NCBI GenBank assembly: GCA_021203305.1
Contig: JAJQBK010000022.1
Span: 31,240-95,239 of the forward strand
Direction: 5' to 3'
DNA: 64,000 nucleotides
Source: Lachnospiraceae bacterium
Lineage (GTDB): Bacteria; Bacillota; Clostridia; Lachnospirales; Lachnospiraceae
Shown: piece by piece, positions 35,653 to 44,131 of the stretch
Position numbering within the stretch: the first letter of the stretch is position 1
Layout: every line of letters begins with the position of its first letter
Notes under the pieces: model-generated
The model's input: only the letters and a program-made list of their open reading frames with translations
Told to the model about the DNA's origin: nothing
Database searches by the model: none
Made by a program: the position numbers and the translations under genes

Positions 35653-35958
35653 TCAAAAATAATCAAAGATACTCTGCACCGCATCTGTAATATTCATCCT
35701 GTCCATAGTCCCAATCTGTCCTGTCTTCTTATATCCGCGGACAGACAGATCCAGAAGCTTCAGCTTCTCACACTGGACATAGCCGCCCATTTCGCCATCT
35801 GAGACAAAGATGTGCAGTGGTCCCTCCGTGGACGCGGCAAGCAGCGGGCAGCCGATAATTTCACCGGACTCGTTAAAATAATCTCGACTGACAACAAGAA
35901 CAGGGACCTGGATATATTCAATTTTAAGAATGTCTCCCTGCCGAGGATAATATCCCAT
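35653..35958 (-). CDS. PemK/MazF-family toxin of a mazEF pair
   Basis: 101 residues with a compact MazF-like fold: YPRQGDILKIEY, VPVLVVSRDYFN, IIGCPLLAAST and GYVQCEKLKLLDL, the last corresponding to the substrate-binding EQ/DxxR region of MazF proteins. It is a predicted mRNA interferase. The stop of the antitoxin and this start overlap as TAATG at 35958, the usual toxin-second arrangement. It is not closely related to the mazF at 32280. Confidence 0.85.
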   Translation of the reverse strand: MGYYPRQGDILKIEYIQVPVLVVSRDYFNESGEIIGCPLLAASTEGPLHIFVSDGEMGGYVQCEKLKLLDLSVRGYKKTGQIGTMDRMNITDAVQSIFDYF

Positions 35959-36200
35959 TACCAGACCTCCCGGCCAACGGCCTCACCCCAGTCAAACTCT
36001 CCGTCCAGATTCAGCTGTCCATTAAACTCCTGCGCTCTTTCCTCCAGTGTTCTGTGTCTGAACTTCTTCTCCAGCATAATGACTCCCTTCGAAACTCTCA
36101 TCTCCAGAATCTCGTTGAGATCAATTCCGGCTTCCAGCAGGGCTTCCTTTGGAATCCTCACCCCCTGACTGTTACCCCATTCTTTTACCTGTGTCTGCAT
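35958..36200 (-). CDS. AbrB/MazE-family antitoxin
   Basis: 80 residues from the ATG at 36200 (GGGGAGG 7 bases upstream). The N-terminal swapped-hairpin DNA-binding domain has TQVKEWGNSQGVRIPKE, EALLEAGIDLNEILEM and a C-terminal acidic region (EFDWGEAVGREVW) that would block the toxin. MazE proteins bind their own promoter. A longer frame to 36302 is not family-like. It is the first gene of the pair. Confidence 0.9.
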   Translation of the reverse strand: MQTQVKEWGNSQGVRIPKEALLEAGIDLNEILEMRVSKGVIMLEKKFRHRTLEERAQEFNGQLNLDGEFDWGEAVGREVW

Positions 36201-36218
36201 TTGGACGCCTCCCCGGAT

Positions 36219-36257
36219 GTATATCCGTAGTATATCCCTATTCTGAGATAACTGCAA
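36219..36257 (-). promoter_or_regulatory. mazEF promoter with candidate operator repeats
   Basis: On the minus strand TTGCAG (36252-36257), a 17-base spacer and TATACT (36229-36234). The 8-base GGATATAC occurs twice in direct repeat (36219-36226 and 36230-36237) over and just after the -10 box, a likely MazE autoregulatory site. Confidence 0.6.
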
Positions 36258-36388
36258 CCCTCTTTTGAAATTTTGATCTAAAAAATTCGTCATTGCATTC
36301 ATATCCGGCCTCCTTTACTTTATATAGGCATGAAAAAGCCGATTCGTCACAGACAAAATCATTAAATTTTTATTAACACGGGATGTTA

Positions 36389-36417
36389 TTGACAATATTT
36401 TATTCTTCCTATAGAAT
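36389..36417 (+). promoter_or_regulatory. sigma-A promoter for the MATE gene
   Basis: TTGACA (36389-36394), a 17-base spacer and TAGAAT (36412-36417), 48 bases upstream of the start codon. Confidence 0.75.
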
Positions 36418-36464
36418 AGCCTCTGGAAAAATGATGAAAAAAACAAAAGCGGAGGAAAAGAAGA

Positions 36465-37856
36465 ATGAGTAATGAGACAAACGCGCCCGCGGAAAATAAG
36501 ATGGGCGTCATGCCTGTCAACCGGCTTTTGATCACCATGGCGCTTCCCATGATGCTCTCCATGCTTGTACAGGCGCTTTATAACGTAGTGGACAGTATTT
36601 TCGTGGCAAGGCTCAGCGAGGACGCGCTGACCGCGGTTTCCATGGCCTTCCCGGTGCAGAACCTGATGATAGGCGTATCCTCCGGCCTGGCCGTGGGTAC
36701 CAACGCCCTGCTCTCCAGAGAGCTCGGCAAAAAGAATTTCGCGGCGGCCAACCGGATGGCCATGCACGGTATTTTTCTGGAGGCCATCGGATATCTGATC
36801 TTTCTGGTCTTCGGGCTGACGGCTTCCAGACTGGTGTTTGTACTGCAGGGAGCGTCGGAGACAATCGCGCAGTACGGGGAGGACTACCTGACCATCGTCC
36901 TGTGCTTCAGCTTCGGAATTTATACGGAAATGATTTTTGAACGACTGCTGCAGTCCACAGGCAGAACGATCTACACCATGTTTACCCAGGGGCTGGGCGC
37001 GGTTATCAATATTATCTTTGACCCGCTTCTGATTTTCGGCATCGGTCCCTTCCCCGCCATGGGAATCAGGGGCGCCGCGGCGGCCACCGTTTTAGGACAG
37101 ATCATGGCCGGTATTCTGGCGCTGTTTTTGAATTTTAAAGTCAACGACGATGTCCGGCTGAGACTGAAGGGCTTTCAACCCAGGCTGCAGATCATCGGCA
37201 ATATCCTGTACATTGGTGTTCCCTCCATCCTGATGGTAGCCATCGGCTCCATCATGACCTTCTGTATCAATAATATCCTGGTGGTATTCTCCTCCACCGC
37301 CGTGGCTGTATTCGGCGTATATTTCAAGCTGCAGAGTTTCGCCTTTATGCCGGTCTTTGGCATGAACAACGGCATTGTTCCCATCGTAGCTTACAACTAC
37401 GGCGCCAGAAAACCGGACCGTATCACCAGGACAGTCCGGCTGGGGATGCTCTATGCCGTTTGCATCATGTTCTGCGCCTTCCTCGTGATGCAGCTGCTTC
37501 CCACACAGCTGCTGCGGCTTTTCAGCGCCTCGGATGACATGCTGGCCATCGGCGTACCGGCGCTGCGCACCATCAGCTACAGCTTCCTGCTGGCGGGCAT
37601 CTGCGTAGTCTGTACCTCCTTCTTCCAGGCGATGGGCAGCGGCGTCAGCAGTATGCTGATCTCCTTCCTGCGCCAGCTGGTTGTACTGGTGCCTCTGGCG
37701 TTTCTGTTATCCCGGACCGGCAACCTGTCGATGGTGTGGTACGCGTGGCCCATCGCTGAGCTGGTCTCTCTGGCCTTCAGTCTGATCTTCTTTGTCAGGC
37801 TGGACAGGAAGCTGTTAAAGCCGATACGGGAGGAGCAGAAAGCAGCCGCGAATTAA
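36465..37856 (+). CDS. MATE-family efflux transporter
   Basis: A 463-residue membrane protein with 12 predicted spans, exporting drugs or other cations by Na+ or H+ exchange. Conserved MATE features are visible: ALPMMLSMLVQALYNVVDSIFVA (N-half) and the matching GVPSILMVAIGSIM (C-half), and FGMNNGIVPIVAYNYGAR in the second half. GGAGG precedes the ATG. It is a lone plus-strand gene with its own promoter and terminator. Confidence 0.95.
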   Translation: MSNETNAPAENKMGVMPVNRLLITMALPMMLSMLVQALYNVVDSIFVARLSEDALTAVSMAFPVQNLMIGVSSGLAVGTNALLSRELGKKNFAAANRMAMHGIFLEAIGYLIFLVFGLTASRLVFVLQGASETIAQYGEDYLTIVLCFSFGIYTEMIFERLLQSTGRTIYTMFTQGLGAVINIIFDPLLIFGIGPFPAMGIRGAAAATVLGQIMAGILALFLNFKVNDDVRLRLKGFQPRLQIIGNILYIGVPSILMVAIGSIMTFCINNILVVFSSTAVAVFGVYFKLQSFAFMPVFGMNNGIVPIVAYNYGARKPDRITRTVRLGMLYAVCIMFCAFLVMQLLPTQLLRLFSASDDMLAIGVPALRTISYSFLLAGICVVCTSFFQAMGSGVSSMLISFLRQLVVLVPLAFLLSRTGNLSMVWYAWPIAELVSLAFSLIFFVRLDRKLLKPIREEQKAAAN

Positions 37857-37900
37857 GTCCTTTTACAGAATATCCCAAAATACTTATCCCGGGACGTCGA

Positions 37901-37952
37901 AACAGCCCTGAAAGCAAATTTCAAAATTCCGCTTTCAGGGCTGTTTTGTTTT
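37901..37952 (+). terminator. intrinsic terminator after the MATE gene
   Basis: A perfect 15-base stem AACAGCCCTGAAAGC/GCTTTCAGGGCTGTT (37901-37915 and 37931-37945) followed by TTGTTTTATTT. It lies 45 bases beyond the MATE stop. Confidence 0.9.
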
Positions 37953-38038
37953 ATTTCCCGCTGTTTAATCTTCCTGCCTCTGCTTTCGCACAGGCTCAGG
38001 CCCTCGCCCGATTATCCATTTAGCGGGGCGCTTCATCA

Positions 38039-39187
38039 TTATCGATTCGCCAGCTCCGCTGTGATATCCTCCCAGGTAACCCCCTTCTCCGCCATCAGCA
38101 CCATCACATGATACAGGAAATCGGAAATCTCATATTTGATTTCCTCCGGGTCGGGATTTTTGGCCGCGATAATGATCTCCGTGGCCTCTTCTCCCACCTT
38201 CTTTAATATCTTGTCAATACCTTTGTCAAAAAGATAATTGGTGTAGGAACCCTCCTTCGGGTGGATCTTGCGATCCTGGATGACCGCGTATACGTCCTCA
38301 AAGACCCGCAGAGGATTTTTCTCCTCATACTGCCTGGGCGTGATTTCATTGAAAAAACAGGAATAGCTGCCGGTGTGACAGGCCGCGCCCACCTGACGCA
38401 CCGAGGCCAGAATGGTGTCCATGTCGCAGTCCGCGGTCAGACTCCTTACATACTGAAAATGACCCGAGGTCTCCCCCTTAAGCCACTGGGCTTTGCGGGA
38501 ACGGCTGTAATAATTCATTTTGCCGGTGCGAAGCGTATCCAGATAAGCCTGTTCGTTCATATAGGCTGCCATCAGCACCTGTCCGGTCTTATAGTCCTGC
38601 ACAATCACAGGCACCAGGCCCTGAGGATCCTTTTTGAAATTCTCCCAGCCAAAGGCCGCCTCCAGCGCGTTATCTTCCGCCTTTCCCTGCTTCACAAGAT
38701 TGTACGCATCCGCAAATCTCTCCGCGTCAGACAAATCCATCACCTCAGAGGCATACCTGGTGATCTCCTCCAGGGCGGCTCCCTTCGGCATGGAAGGCTC
38801 CGCCGAGCGCACAAAAATCTTTTCCCTGCCGAATTTCTGTGAAACCTCCTTCAGCACCGCCATGGAAGCTTCACTGTCCCCGTCCAGCACCACATGCTTA
38901 CAACCAGCGTAGAGCTGCTTTTTCACATCCTCCATACGGTTCAGGAAATGATACTCCGCCCCGATCACTGGGACCTCGCTGACCCCGCAGATTTCCCTGA
39001 GCACCCCAAGATTCAGCTCATGCTCCCCGTCCGTCTCCGCCAGATTCCCGACATAAAGAGCGTGAGCGCCATGCTCCCGCGCCGCCGCCGCCAGATCAAC
39101 CGGGGACATCTCTATGATTTCCGGATTTTCAGGAGACATTACCGCCTGTCCATCCTTAATATATATTTTCGTGATCAAGCCATTCAT
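38039..39187 (-). CDS. hisIE: HisIE with an N-terminal HisA/HisF-like half-barrel extension
   Basis: 382 residues. Residues 192-280 are HisI (phosphoribosyl-AMP cyclohydrolase) with the zinc/catalytic motifs DCDMD (254-258) and [11 protein letters not shown]; residues 297-382 are HisE (PR-ATP pyrophosphohydrolase) with [10 protein letters not shown]. Together they catalyse steps 2 and 3 of histidine synthesis. Residues 1-130 resemble a degenerate (beta-alpha) half of HisA/HisF ([26 protein letters not shown] in place of the GGG phosphate loop, a VVLDGD strand). AAGGG precedes the ATG. It is the last gene of the his cluster. Confidence 0.9.
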   Translation of the reverse strand: MNGLITKIYIKDGQAVMSPENPEIIEMSPVDLAAAAREHGAHALYVGNLAETDGEHELNLGVLREICGVSEVPVIGAEYHFLNRMEDVKKQLYAGCKHVVLDGDSEASMAVLKEVSQKFGREKIFVRSAEPSMPKGAALEEITRYASEVMDLSDAERFADAYNLVKQGKAEDNALEAAFGWENFKKDPQGLVPVIVQDYKTGQVLMAAYMNEQAYLDTLRTGKMNYYSRSRKAQWLKGETSGHFQYVRSLTADCDMDTILASVRQVGAACHTGSYSCFFNEITPRQYEEKNPLRVFEDVYAVIQDRKIHPKEGSYTNYLFDKGIDKILKKVGEEATEIIIAAKNPDPEEIKYEISDFLYHVMVLMAEKGVTWEDITAELANR

Positions 39188-39291
39188 GAATTAACCCTTC
39201 TTTTTCACAGTAATACCATAAAAATTCCTTTTTAATCAGGCACAAAGGCTTCAAAGCAGAAGCAGCTCATTTACTACAGGCGGAATACAGA

Positions 39292-39442
39292 GTGCAAAAA
39301 TATATAAACTGCTGAGCGATTTCTGTGCTATGGAGATGAGACCCAAGTATTGTGGAAGCCCATGCTGACACAATACTCGCTTTCAGGGGCTCATCGCAAT
39401 GATTAGCACAGCATGAGCGAAGCAGTTTATATATTTTTGCAC
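39292..39442. repeat. long imperfect palindrome between hisB and hisIE
   Basis: Outer arms are 22-base perfect inverted repeats (39292-39313 and 39421-39442). Inner pairs nest inside them: CTGTGCTA/TAGCACAG, GATGAG/CTCATC, AGTATTGTG/CACAATACT, around a loop at 39355-39368. The whole can fold into one long hairpin on either strand. It may be a MITE-like insertion or a structured RNA. It fills most of the 273-base gap between hisIE and hisB; no ORF is seen there. Confidence 0.7.
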
Positions 39443-39460
39443 GACTCCCTGCCTATATAA

Positions 39461-40045
39461 TTACAGGCTCCCCTTCGTGCTCAGCACATCCGTAATCCGC
39501 TCATCATACGACACCGCCATATCCAGCGCCTTCGCAAACCCCTTAAAAATCGCCTCAATCATATGATGGCTGTTTCCCGGCGACAACACCTTAATATGCA
39601 GATTCATAGCCGCCGAATAAGAAACCGCATAGAAAAACTCCCTGACTAACTCCGTGTCAAACTCCCCGCAGCGCTGCGTCGGAAAGACCGCGTCCATGGA
39701 AAAATACGGCCTGCCGCACAAATCCACCGCGCAGAGCACCAGCACCTCATCCATCGGCAGAATAAAATAACCATACCGGCGGATTCCCTTTTTATCCCCG
39801 ACGGCCTCACGGATGGCCCGCCCCAGCACAAGGCCGCAGTCCTCCACGCTGTGATGCCCATCCACCCTCAGATCGCCGTCAATTTTTACCTTCAGGTCAA
39901 ACAGGCCGTGTCTGGCGAAGCTGTCCAGCATGTGGTCAAAAAAGCCGATGCCCGTGTCAACCTCCGCCTTTCCGGCGCCGTCCAGACACAGCGCCATGGA
40001 AATATCCGTTTCCTTTGTCGTCCTTCTGATTTCCGCGTTTCTCAT
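39461..40045 (-). CDS. hisB: imidazoleglycerol-phosphate dehydratase
   Basis: 194 residues; step 6 of histidine synthesis, Mn-dependent dehydration of IGP. Conserved metal-binding motifs FFDHMLDSFARHG, DGHHSVEDCGLVLG (HHxxED) and the C-terminal SPGNSHHMIEA are present. It is the monofunctional form (no phosphatase domain). AGGAAAG precedes the ATG. A 180-base gap separates it from hisD. Confidence 0.98.
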   Translation of the reverse strand: MRNAEIRRTTKETDISMALCLDGAGKAEVDTGIGFFDHMLDSFARHGLFDLKVKIDGDLRVDGHHSVEDCGLVLGRAIREAVGDKKGIRRYGYFILPMDEVLVLCAVDLCGRPYFSMDAVFPTQRCGEFDTELVREFFYAVSYSAAMNLHIKVLSPGNSHHMIEAIFKGFAKALDMAVSYDERITDVLSTKGSL

Positions 40046-40225
40046 TGCTGTTGTCTTTCCTTCCTTTTTTGTTTCTATTCGCAGCCGCTACCTCTCCTTC
40101 GCAAGACGCCTTACGGTGTACGAGACGCCCTTCGGTGCCTCTACATGCGCAACCCTCGCCCGCTTCGCGTGCTTTCTTGCCCCTTACGGAGCTAAATGGC
40201 TTATGCAGGAGGAAGTGACTGATTC

Positions 40226-41521
40226 TCAGTCATTTTCAAACCTGACGCGAATAGAATTGGCATGAGCCGTCAGCCCCTCACTTACCGTGAAAGCCTCAAT
40301 ATCCTCGTGCACCGCCTTCAGCGCCGGCCGGGAATAGCTAATGATGCTGCTCTTTTTGATGAAATCATCCACGCTTAAGGGCGAGAAAAATCTGGCCGTA
40401 CCGTTGGTCGGCAGAATATGATTGGGTCCCGCGTAATAATCCCCAAGCGGCTCGGAGGAATACTCCCCAAGGAAAATAGCTCCCGCGTTGTCAATTCTGG
40501 TCATGACCTCAAAGGGATTTGCCGTCAAAATCTCCAGGTGCTCGGAGGCAATCTCATTGGCCGCCTCAATGGCGTCGTCCATGGTCCGCGCCAGCAAAAT
40601 ATAGCCGTAATTTTCCAGAGATTTCTCAAGGATGGCTCTTCTTTCCAGCTTCTCTGTAAAAGCGTCAATCTCAGCCTCCACCTGCCGCGCCAGCTTTTCA
40701 GAAGTGGTAATCAGGATAGCGCTGGCCAGCTCGTCATGCTCGGCCTGGCTGAGCAGATCAGCGGCCACATAGCGGGGATTGGCAGTTTCGTCCGCCAGCA
40801 CCAGCACCTCGCTGGGCCCGGCGATGGAATCGATACCCACATACCCGAAAACCTGCTTTTTTGCCAAAGCTACAAATATATTGCCGGGACCTGTAATCTT
40901 GTCCACCTTCGGAACGCTCTCAGTGCCGAAGGCCATGGCCGCGATCGCCTGCGCGCCGCCCACCTTATAAATCTCATCCACCCCGGCAATCCTTGCCGCC
41001 GCGAGCGTCACCGCCGGAATCTTCCTGTCCTTCCCCGGAGGCGTGGTCAGCACCACCTTCTTTACCCCCGCCACTCTCGCCGGAATCACATTCATCAGAA
41101 GGCTGGACGATAAAGCCGCCCTTCCGCCCGGCACATACACCCCGCTCTTCGCGATGGGCGTCACCTTCTGCCCCAGAATACTCCCATCCGGCTTATACTC
41201 AAACCAGGAATTCCGCTTCTGTTTCTCATGAAAGGCGCGGATATTGGCCGCCGCCCGCTCCATGACCGCGTACAGCCCAGGGTCAACCGCAGCCACCGCC
41301 TCGTCGATTTCCTGAGGAGTCACCCGAATCGTCTCCGCGGTCAGCTCACAGCCGTCAAACCTCTTCGTCAGTTCAAAGAGAGCCTGATCCCCCTTTTCAC
41401 GCACCTGCGCAATAATATCCTTCACTGTCTCCTCATAGCTGCCATAATTGTTGGGACTGCGCTTTAAAAGCGTATTCAATAAATCTTTACGGCTTTCCTC
41501 CGTAAGTATAATTTTCTTCAT
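40226..41521 (-). CDS. hisD: histidinol dehydrogenase
   Basis: 431 residues; catalyses the last two steps, histidinol to histidine, with NAD and zinc. Signatures: GVYVPGGRAALSSS, GPSEVLVLAD, and SQAEHDELASAIL with the zinc ligands. The start ATG overlaps the hisG stop by 4 bases (ATGA), so translation is coupled. Length and motifs are intact. The 40046-40225 gap downstream holds no gene. Confidence 0.98.
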   Translation of the reverse strand: MKKIILTEESRKDLLNTLLKRSPNNYGSYEETVKDIIAQVREKGDQALFELTKRFDGCELTAETIRVTPQEIDEAVAAVDPGLYAVMERAAANIRAFHEKQKRNSWFEYKPDGSILGQKVTPIAKSGVYVPGGRAALSSSLLMNVIPARVAGVKKVVLTTPPGKDRKIPAVTLAAARIAGVDEIYKVGGAQAIAAMAFGTESVPKVDKITGPGNIFVALAKKQVFGYVGIDSIAGPSEVLVLADETANPRYVAADLLSQAEHDELASAILITTSEKLARQVEAEIDAFTEKLERRAILEKSLENYGYILLARTMDDAIEAANEIASEHLEILTANPFEVMTRIDNAGAIFLGEYSSEPLGDYYAGPNHILPTNGTARFFSPLSVDDFIKKSSIISYSRPALKAVHEDIEAFTVSEGLTAHANSIRVRFEND

Positions 41522-42183
41522 TTTACCATTCTTCTCCCATTCAGTGCTTCCGACAACTCCCTGATCAGCCCCCGGATTCTCTCCGCCTCCATCTGCATGG
41601 ACACCTGATTCACAATCAGCCTCGCCGACAGCGGACAGATCTCCTCCAGCACCACCAGCCCGTTCTCCCGAAGCGTTGACCCCGTCTCCACGATATCCAC
41701 AATCACATCCGACAGTGACACCAGCGGTCCCAACTCCACAGACCCGTTCAGCTTGATCAGATCCACCGTCTGATTCTTTTTATTATGAAAATAATCCCGG
41801 GCGATATTCGGATACTTGGTAGCCACCCGAATTCTCTCATGGTTCTGCAAAAGCGTCTGCGCCTCGGGCGGACCGCAGACACACATCCTGCAGGCGCCAA
41901 AGCCCAGATCCAGCACCTCGTACACCCTCCTGTTTTCCTCCAGAATAGTGTCCTTTCCTACCACGCCCAGGTCCGCGGCTCCATACTCCACATAGGTGGG
42001 CACATCCGGCCCCTTCGCCAGAAAAAATTTCAGCTTCAGCTCCTCATTGACAAAAATCAGCTTCCGGGAGCTTTTATCGTCCATCTCCCGGCAGGTGATC
42101 CCGATCTGATTTAACATGGAGAGCGCCTTGTCCGCCAGACGGCCCTTGCCCAGGGCGAATGTCAGATATCTGTCAGAACCCAT
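41518..42183 (-). CDS. hisG: ATP phosphoribosyltransferase, short form
   Basis: 221 residues; first, feedback-regulated step of histidine synthesis. This is the short form without the C-terminal regulatory domain, which requires HisZ. It has the N-terminal TFALGKGRLADKAL motif and the PRPP loop DIVETGSTLRENGL. Its start overlaps the end of hisZ by 11 bases, so they are translated together. Confidence 0.97.
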   Translation of the reverse strand: MGSDRYLTFALGKGRLADKALSMLNQIGITCREMDDKSSRKLIFVNEELKLKFFLAKGPDVPTYVEYGAADLGVVGKDTILEENRRVYEVLDLGFGACRMCVCGPPEAQTLLQNHERIRVATKYPNIARDYFHNKKNQTVDLIKLNGSVELGPLVSLSDVIVDIVETGSTLRENGLVVLEEICPLSARLIVNQVSMQMEAERIRGLIRELSEALNGRRMVK

Positions 42184-43303
42184 TTGCCACCTCCCTGGTC
42201 AGCACCACTCTTTTCCCCTGGCTCCGAAGCGAAGCCGCTTCAGCCAGAGCCTTCAGATAAGTTTCTTCATTATTATCATATGTCAGCGTCAGCACCTCAT
42301 CCGCCGCCGGAACCGCCGTCTTCTGATAATCCAGCGCCTCCATCACATCATCCACGACCACGGCAAAACCCACAGCCGCCGCGTCCTTCCCAAAATAATG
42401 GAGCAGCTGATCATAGCGCCCGCCCTTCACAATGGCGTCCCCCACGCCATAGGAATACGCCTTGAAAATGATGCCCGTGTAATAATGATATTTGCTCAGA
42501 AGGCCCAGATCATAGGAGACATACCGGTCCACGCCGGCGGCCTTCAGAATACGCGAGAGCGTCTCCAGCCTGTCCAGCGCCGCCAGGGAACGGGCATTGT
42601 GCGCCAGCTCTCTTGCAAGACCCAGATCGGTCACTGTGCCAAACAAATCTGTGACCTTTAAAAGAGCCCGCTTCACGTCCTCCGAAATATCAAAGGGAGA
42701 TAAAAGCTCCTCCGCCGCGAAAATATTTTTGGCGGAAATGGCCTCCCGCAGGGCAATCTCCGTCTCCGGATCAAGCCCGGCCTCCTCGCACAGCCCCTTA
42801 AAATACTCCATATGCCCCACGGAAACCTGAAAATTCTCAAGTCCGCAGGCCTTCAGCACCGACACCACAAGAATAAGTATCTCCGCGTCCGCCTGTACGG
42901 AGCCATCCTGCAAAAGCTCCGCCCCCATCTGTGTCACCTCCTGCAGCTTCCCCTGCAGGCTCTTCGCATTGGTGAAGGTCCTCCCCTCGTAAGACAGGCG
43001 CAGTGGCTTTTTGTCCTTCATAAAATAGATGGACGCACACCTTGCAATGGGCGGCGTAAAATCCGGCCTGAGGACCAGAGTATTGCCGTCCTTGTCAAAA
43101 AGCTTGTACAGATCCTTGCTGGGCGTAGTGCCCACCTCTCTGGAAAATACGTCAAAAAATTCAAAGGTTGGCGTCTCAATGGGTTCGTAGCCGAAGCTGT
43201 CGATTGCCTTACGTACCGCAGTTTCCACCTGGCGCTTGCGGCGCAGCTCCGCCCCGTAAAGATCCCTCACGCCCTCCGGAGTGTGTGATATATTCAAACT
43301 CAT
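42173..43303 (-). CDS. hisZ: ATP phosphoribosyltransferase regulatory subunit HisZ
   Basis: 376 residues resembling the catalytic core of histidyl-tRNA synthetase: motif 2 (LVLRPDFTPPIARCAS) and a second block KGGRYDQLLHYF are present, but the anticodon-binding domain is lacking. It partners short HisG and confers histidine feedback. It is the first gene of the his operon. The start ATG overlaps the TGA of a 33-codon upstream ORF. The C-terminal 30 residues (SLRSQGKRVVLTRE) match the ABD-like tail. Confidence 0.93.
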   Translation of the reverse strand: MSLNISHTPEGVRDLYGAELRRKRQVETAVRKAIDSFGYEPIETPTFEFFDVFSREVGTTPSKDLYKLFDKDGNTLVLRPDFTPPIARCASIYFMKDKKPLRLSYEGRTFTNAKSLQGKLQEVTQMGAELLQDGSVQADAEILILVVSVLKACGLENFQVSVGHMEYFKGLCEEAGLDPETEIALREAISAKNIFAAEELLSPFDISEDVKRALLKVTDLFGTVTDLGLARELAHNARSLAALDRLETLSRILKAAGVDRYVSYDLGLLSKYHYYTGIIFKAYSYGVGDAIVKGGRYDQLLHYFGKDAAAVGFAVVVDDVMEALDYQKTAVPAADEVLTLTYDNNEETYLKALAEAASLRSQGKRVVLTREVANGF

Positions 43304-43401
43304 AATTTACCTTTCCAATCGAACCAGTCCGCTGACGGATCAGGATGAATTGCCGCTGTGCGGCAGGAGAAAGAGTCGCGACCAGCTCGCAATCCGCTCA
43401 T
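43300..43401 (-). other. 33-codon upstream ORF coupled to hisZ (unproven)
   Basis: Between the promoter and hisZ an ATG (43399-43401) opens MSGLRAGRDSFSCRTAA..., which stops at TGA overlapping the hisZ ATG (ATGA, 43300-43303). GTGAG precedes it. It contains one His, so it is not a histidine-run attenuator. The leader also holds a perfect TGCCGC-ACA-GCGGCA hairpin. Whether it is translated is unknown. Confidence 0.3.
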
Positions 43402-43459
43402 TTTCTCACTTTAGCGCGTTACAGTGCTAATTCGATAGCACAGTGACGTGCCCTTAAGT

Positions 43460-43487
43460 AGTATACACATTTCCCGTGAAATGTCAA
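43460..43487 (-). promoter_or_regulatory. sigma-A promoter of the his operon
   Basis: On the minus strand TTGACA (43482-43487), a 16-base spacer and TATACT (43460-43465), inside the 3' end of recU. It would give a leader of about 150 bases before hisZ. No T-box core (GGTGGNACCGCG) was found. Confidence 0.65.
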
Positions 43488-44023
43488 CCTCTGTCATCCA
43501 GATCCTTCTGCAGCATGTCCAGCCAGGGCACAAGCACGCCGTTTCCCTTATGCCGCGGCAGCACATATTCCGGATTCAGCTCCTCATAGCGAAAGCTTTT
43601 GCGTCCCCCCTGGGCCGCTCTCTCCCAGAACCAGGCGAGCATCTCATAGGGCAGATAATAAAAAATATCCCTGTGCGTATAATAAATCAGAAAAAAAGCC
43701 ACCCCGCCCTGCTTTTCAAAGGCCTCCATGTACTTCACCTGATGCTCGTGAATATTGGCCAGAGCAAAGGTATCCTGGGCGCATTCCTTGGCGTCAAAGC
43801 AGACCGGGATTCCCTGCACCGCCCCAATATAGTCCACTGTGCTCTTCTGGTCGAAATAGGCGAGTGTGATATGCCGGCTCTCCTTGTCGATCTCTATGGG
43901 CGTGATGGGCGTAGGCACCTTGGTGATCAGCGCCAGCCCCGCCTGATTGTATTTTTCATTGGTGCGGTTGATCAGCTCCTCCAAAGTGGAGCCTCTCAAG
44001 CCTCTTGAATTCCAGGTAGCCAC
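43484..44023 (-). CDS. recU: Holliday junction resolvase RecU
   Basis: 179 residues from a GTG start at 44021-44023 (GGGAGG 6 bases upstream); a longer frame to 44107 is not family-like. RecU cleaves Holliday junctions during recombination repair in Gram-positives. Conserved active-site elements are LEELINRTNEKYNQAG, STVDYIGA, PVCFDAKEC and KQGGVAFFLIYY. The gene is intact. The his operon promoter lies in its 3' end. Confidence 0.93.
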   Translation of the reverse strand: MATWNSRGLRGSTLEELINRTNEKYNQAGLALITKVPTPITPIEIDKESRHITLAYFDQKSTVDYIGAVQGIPVCFDAKECAQDTFALANIHEHQVKYMEAFEKQGGVAFFLIYYTHRDIFYYLPYEMLAWFWERAAQGGRKSFRYEELNPEYVLPRHKGNGVLVPWLDMLQKDLDDRG

Positions 44024-44047
44024 CCGGTACCTCCCAATACTGTAAGA

Positions 44048-44104
44048 AACTGCCGCGAAAAAATATGCCCATCCTGCACTGGCTAATAAGCGAATCGCGG
44101 CCTC
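44048..44104 (+). repeat. dispersed intergenic repeat, family 2, copy B
   Basis: This stretch matches the minus strand of 34112-34162 (shared blocks ACTG, CGCGAAA, ATGCCC, TCC, GCA, TGGCT, AT, GCG), about 36 of 46 aligned positions. It lies in the gap just upstream of recU. Confidence 0.55.
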
Positions 44105-44131
44105 CAAAAGCCTTGCCGTAACTCAAATCAG

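Noticed and set aside
36315..36767. A 150-codon minus-strand ORF overlapping the MATE start
   Set aside because: It overlaps a good promoter, ribosome site and the first MATE helices; no protein features.
40106..40150. A possible third dispersed repeat shared with about 60246-60283
   Set aside because: The two stretches share only short GC-rich words (AGGGCGT, GTAAG) with poor alignment between them.
43304..43460. A T-box riboswitch in the his leader
   Set aside because: The T-box core GGTGGNACCGCG and a stem I specifier loop were not found; only ordinary hairpins are present.
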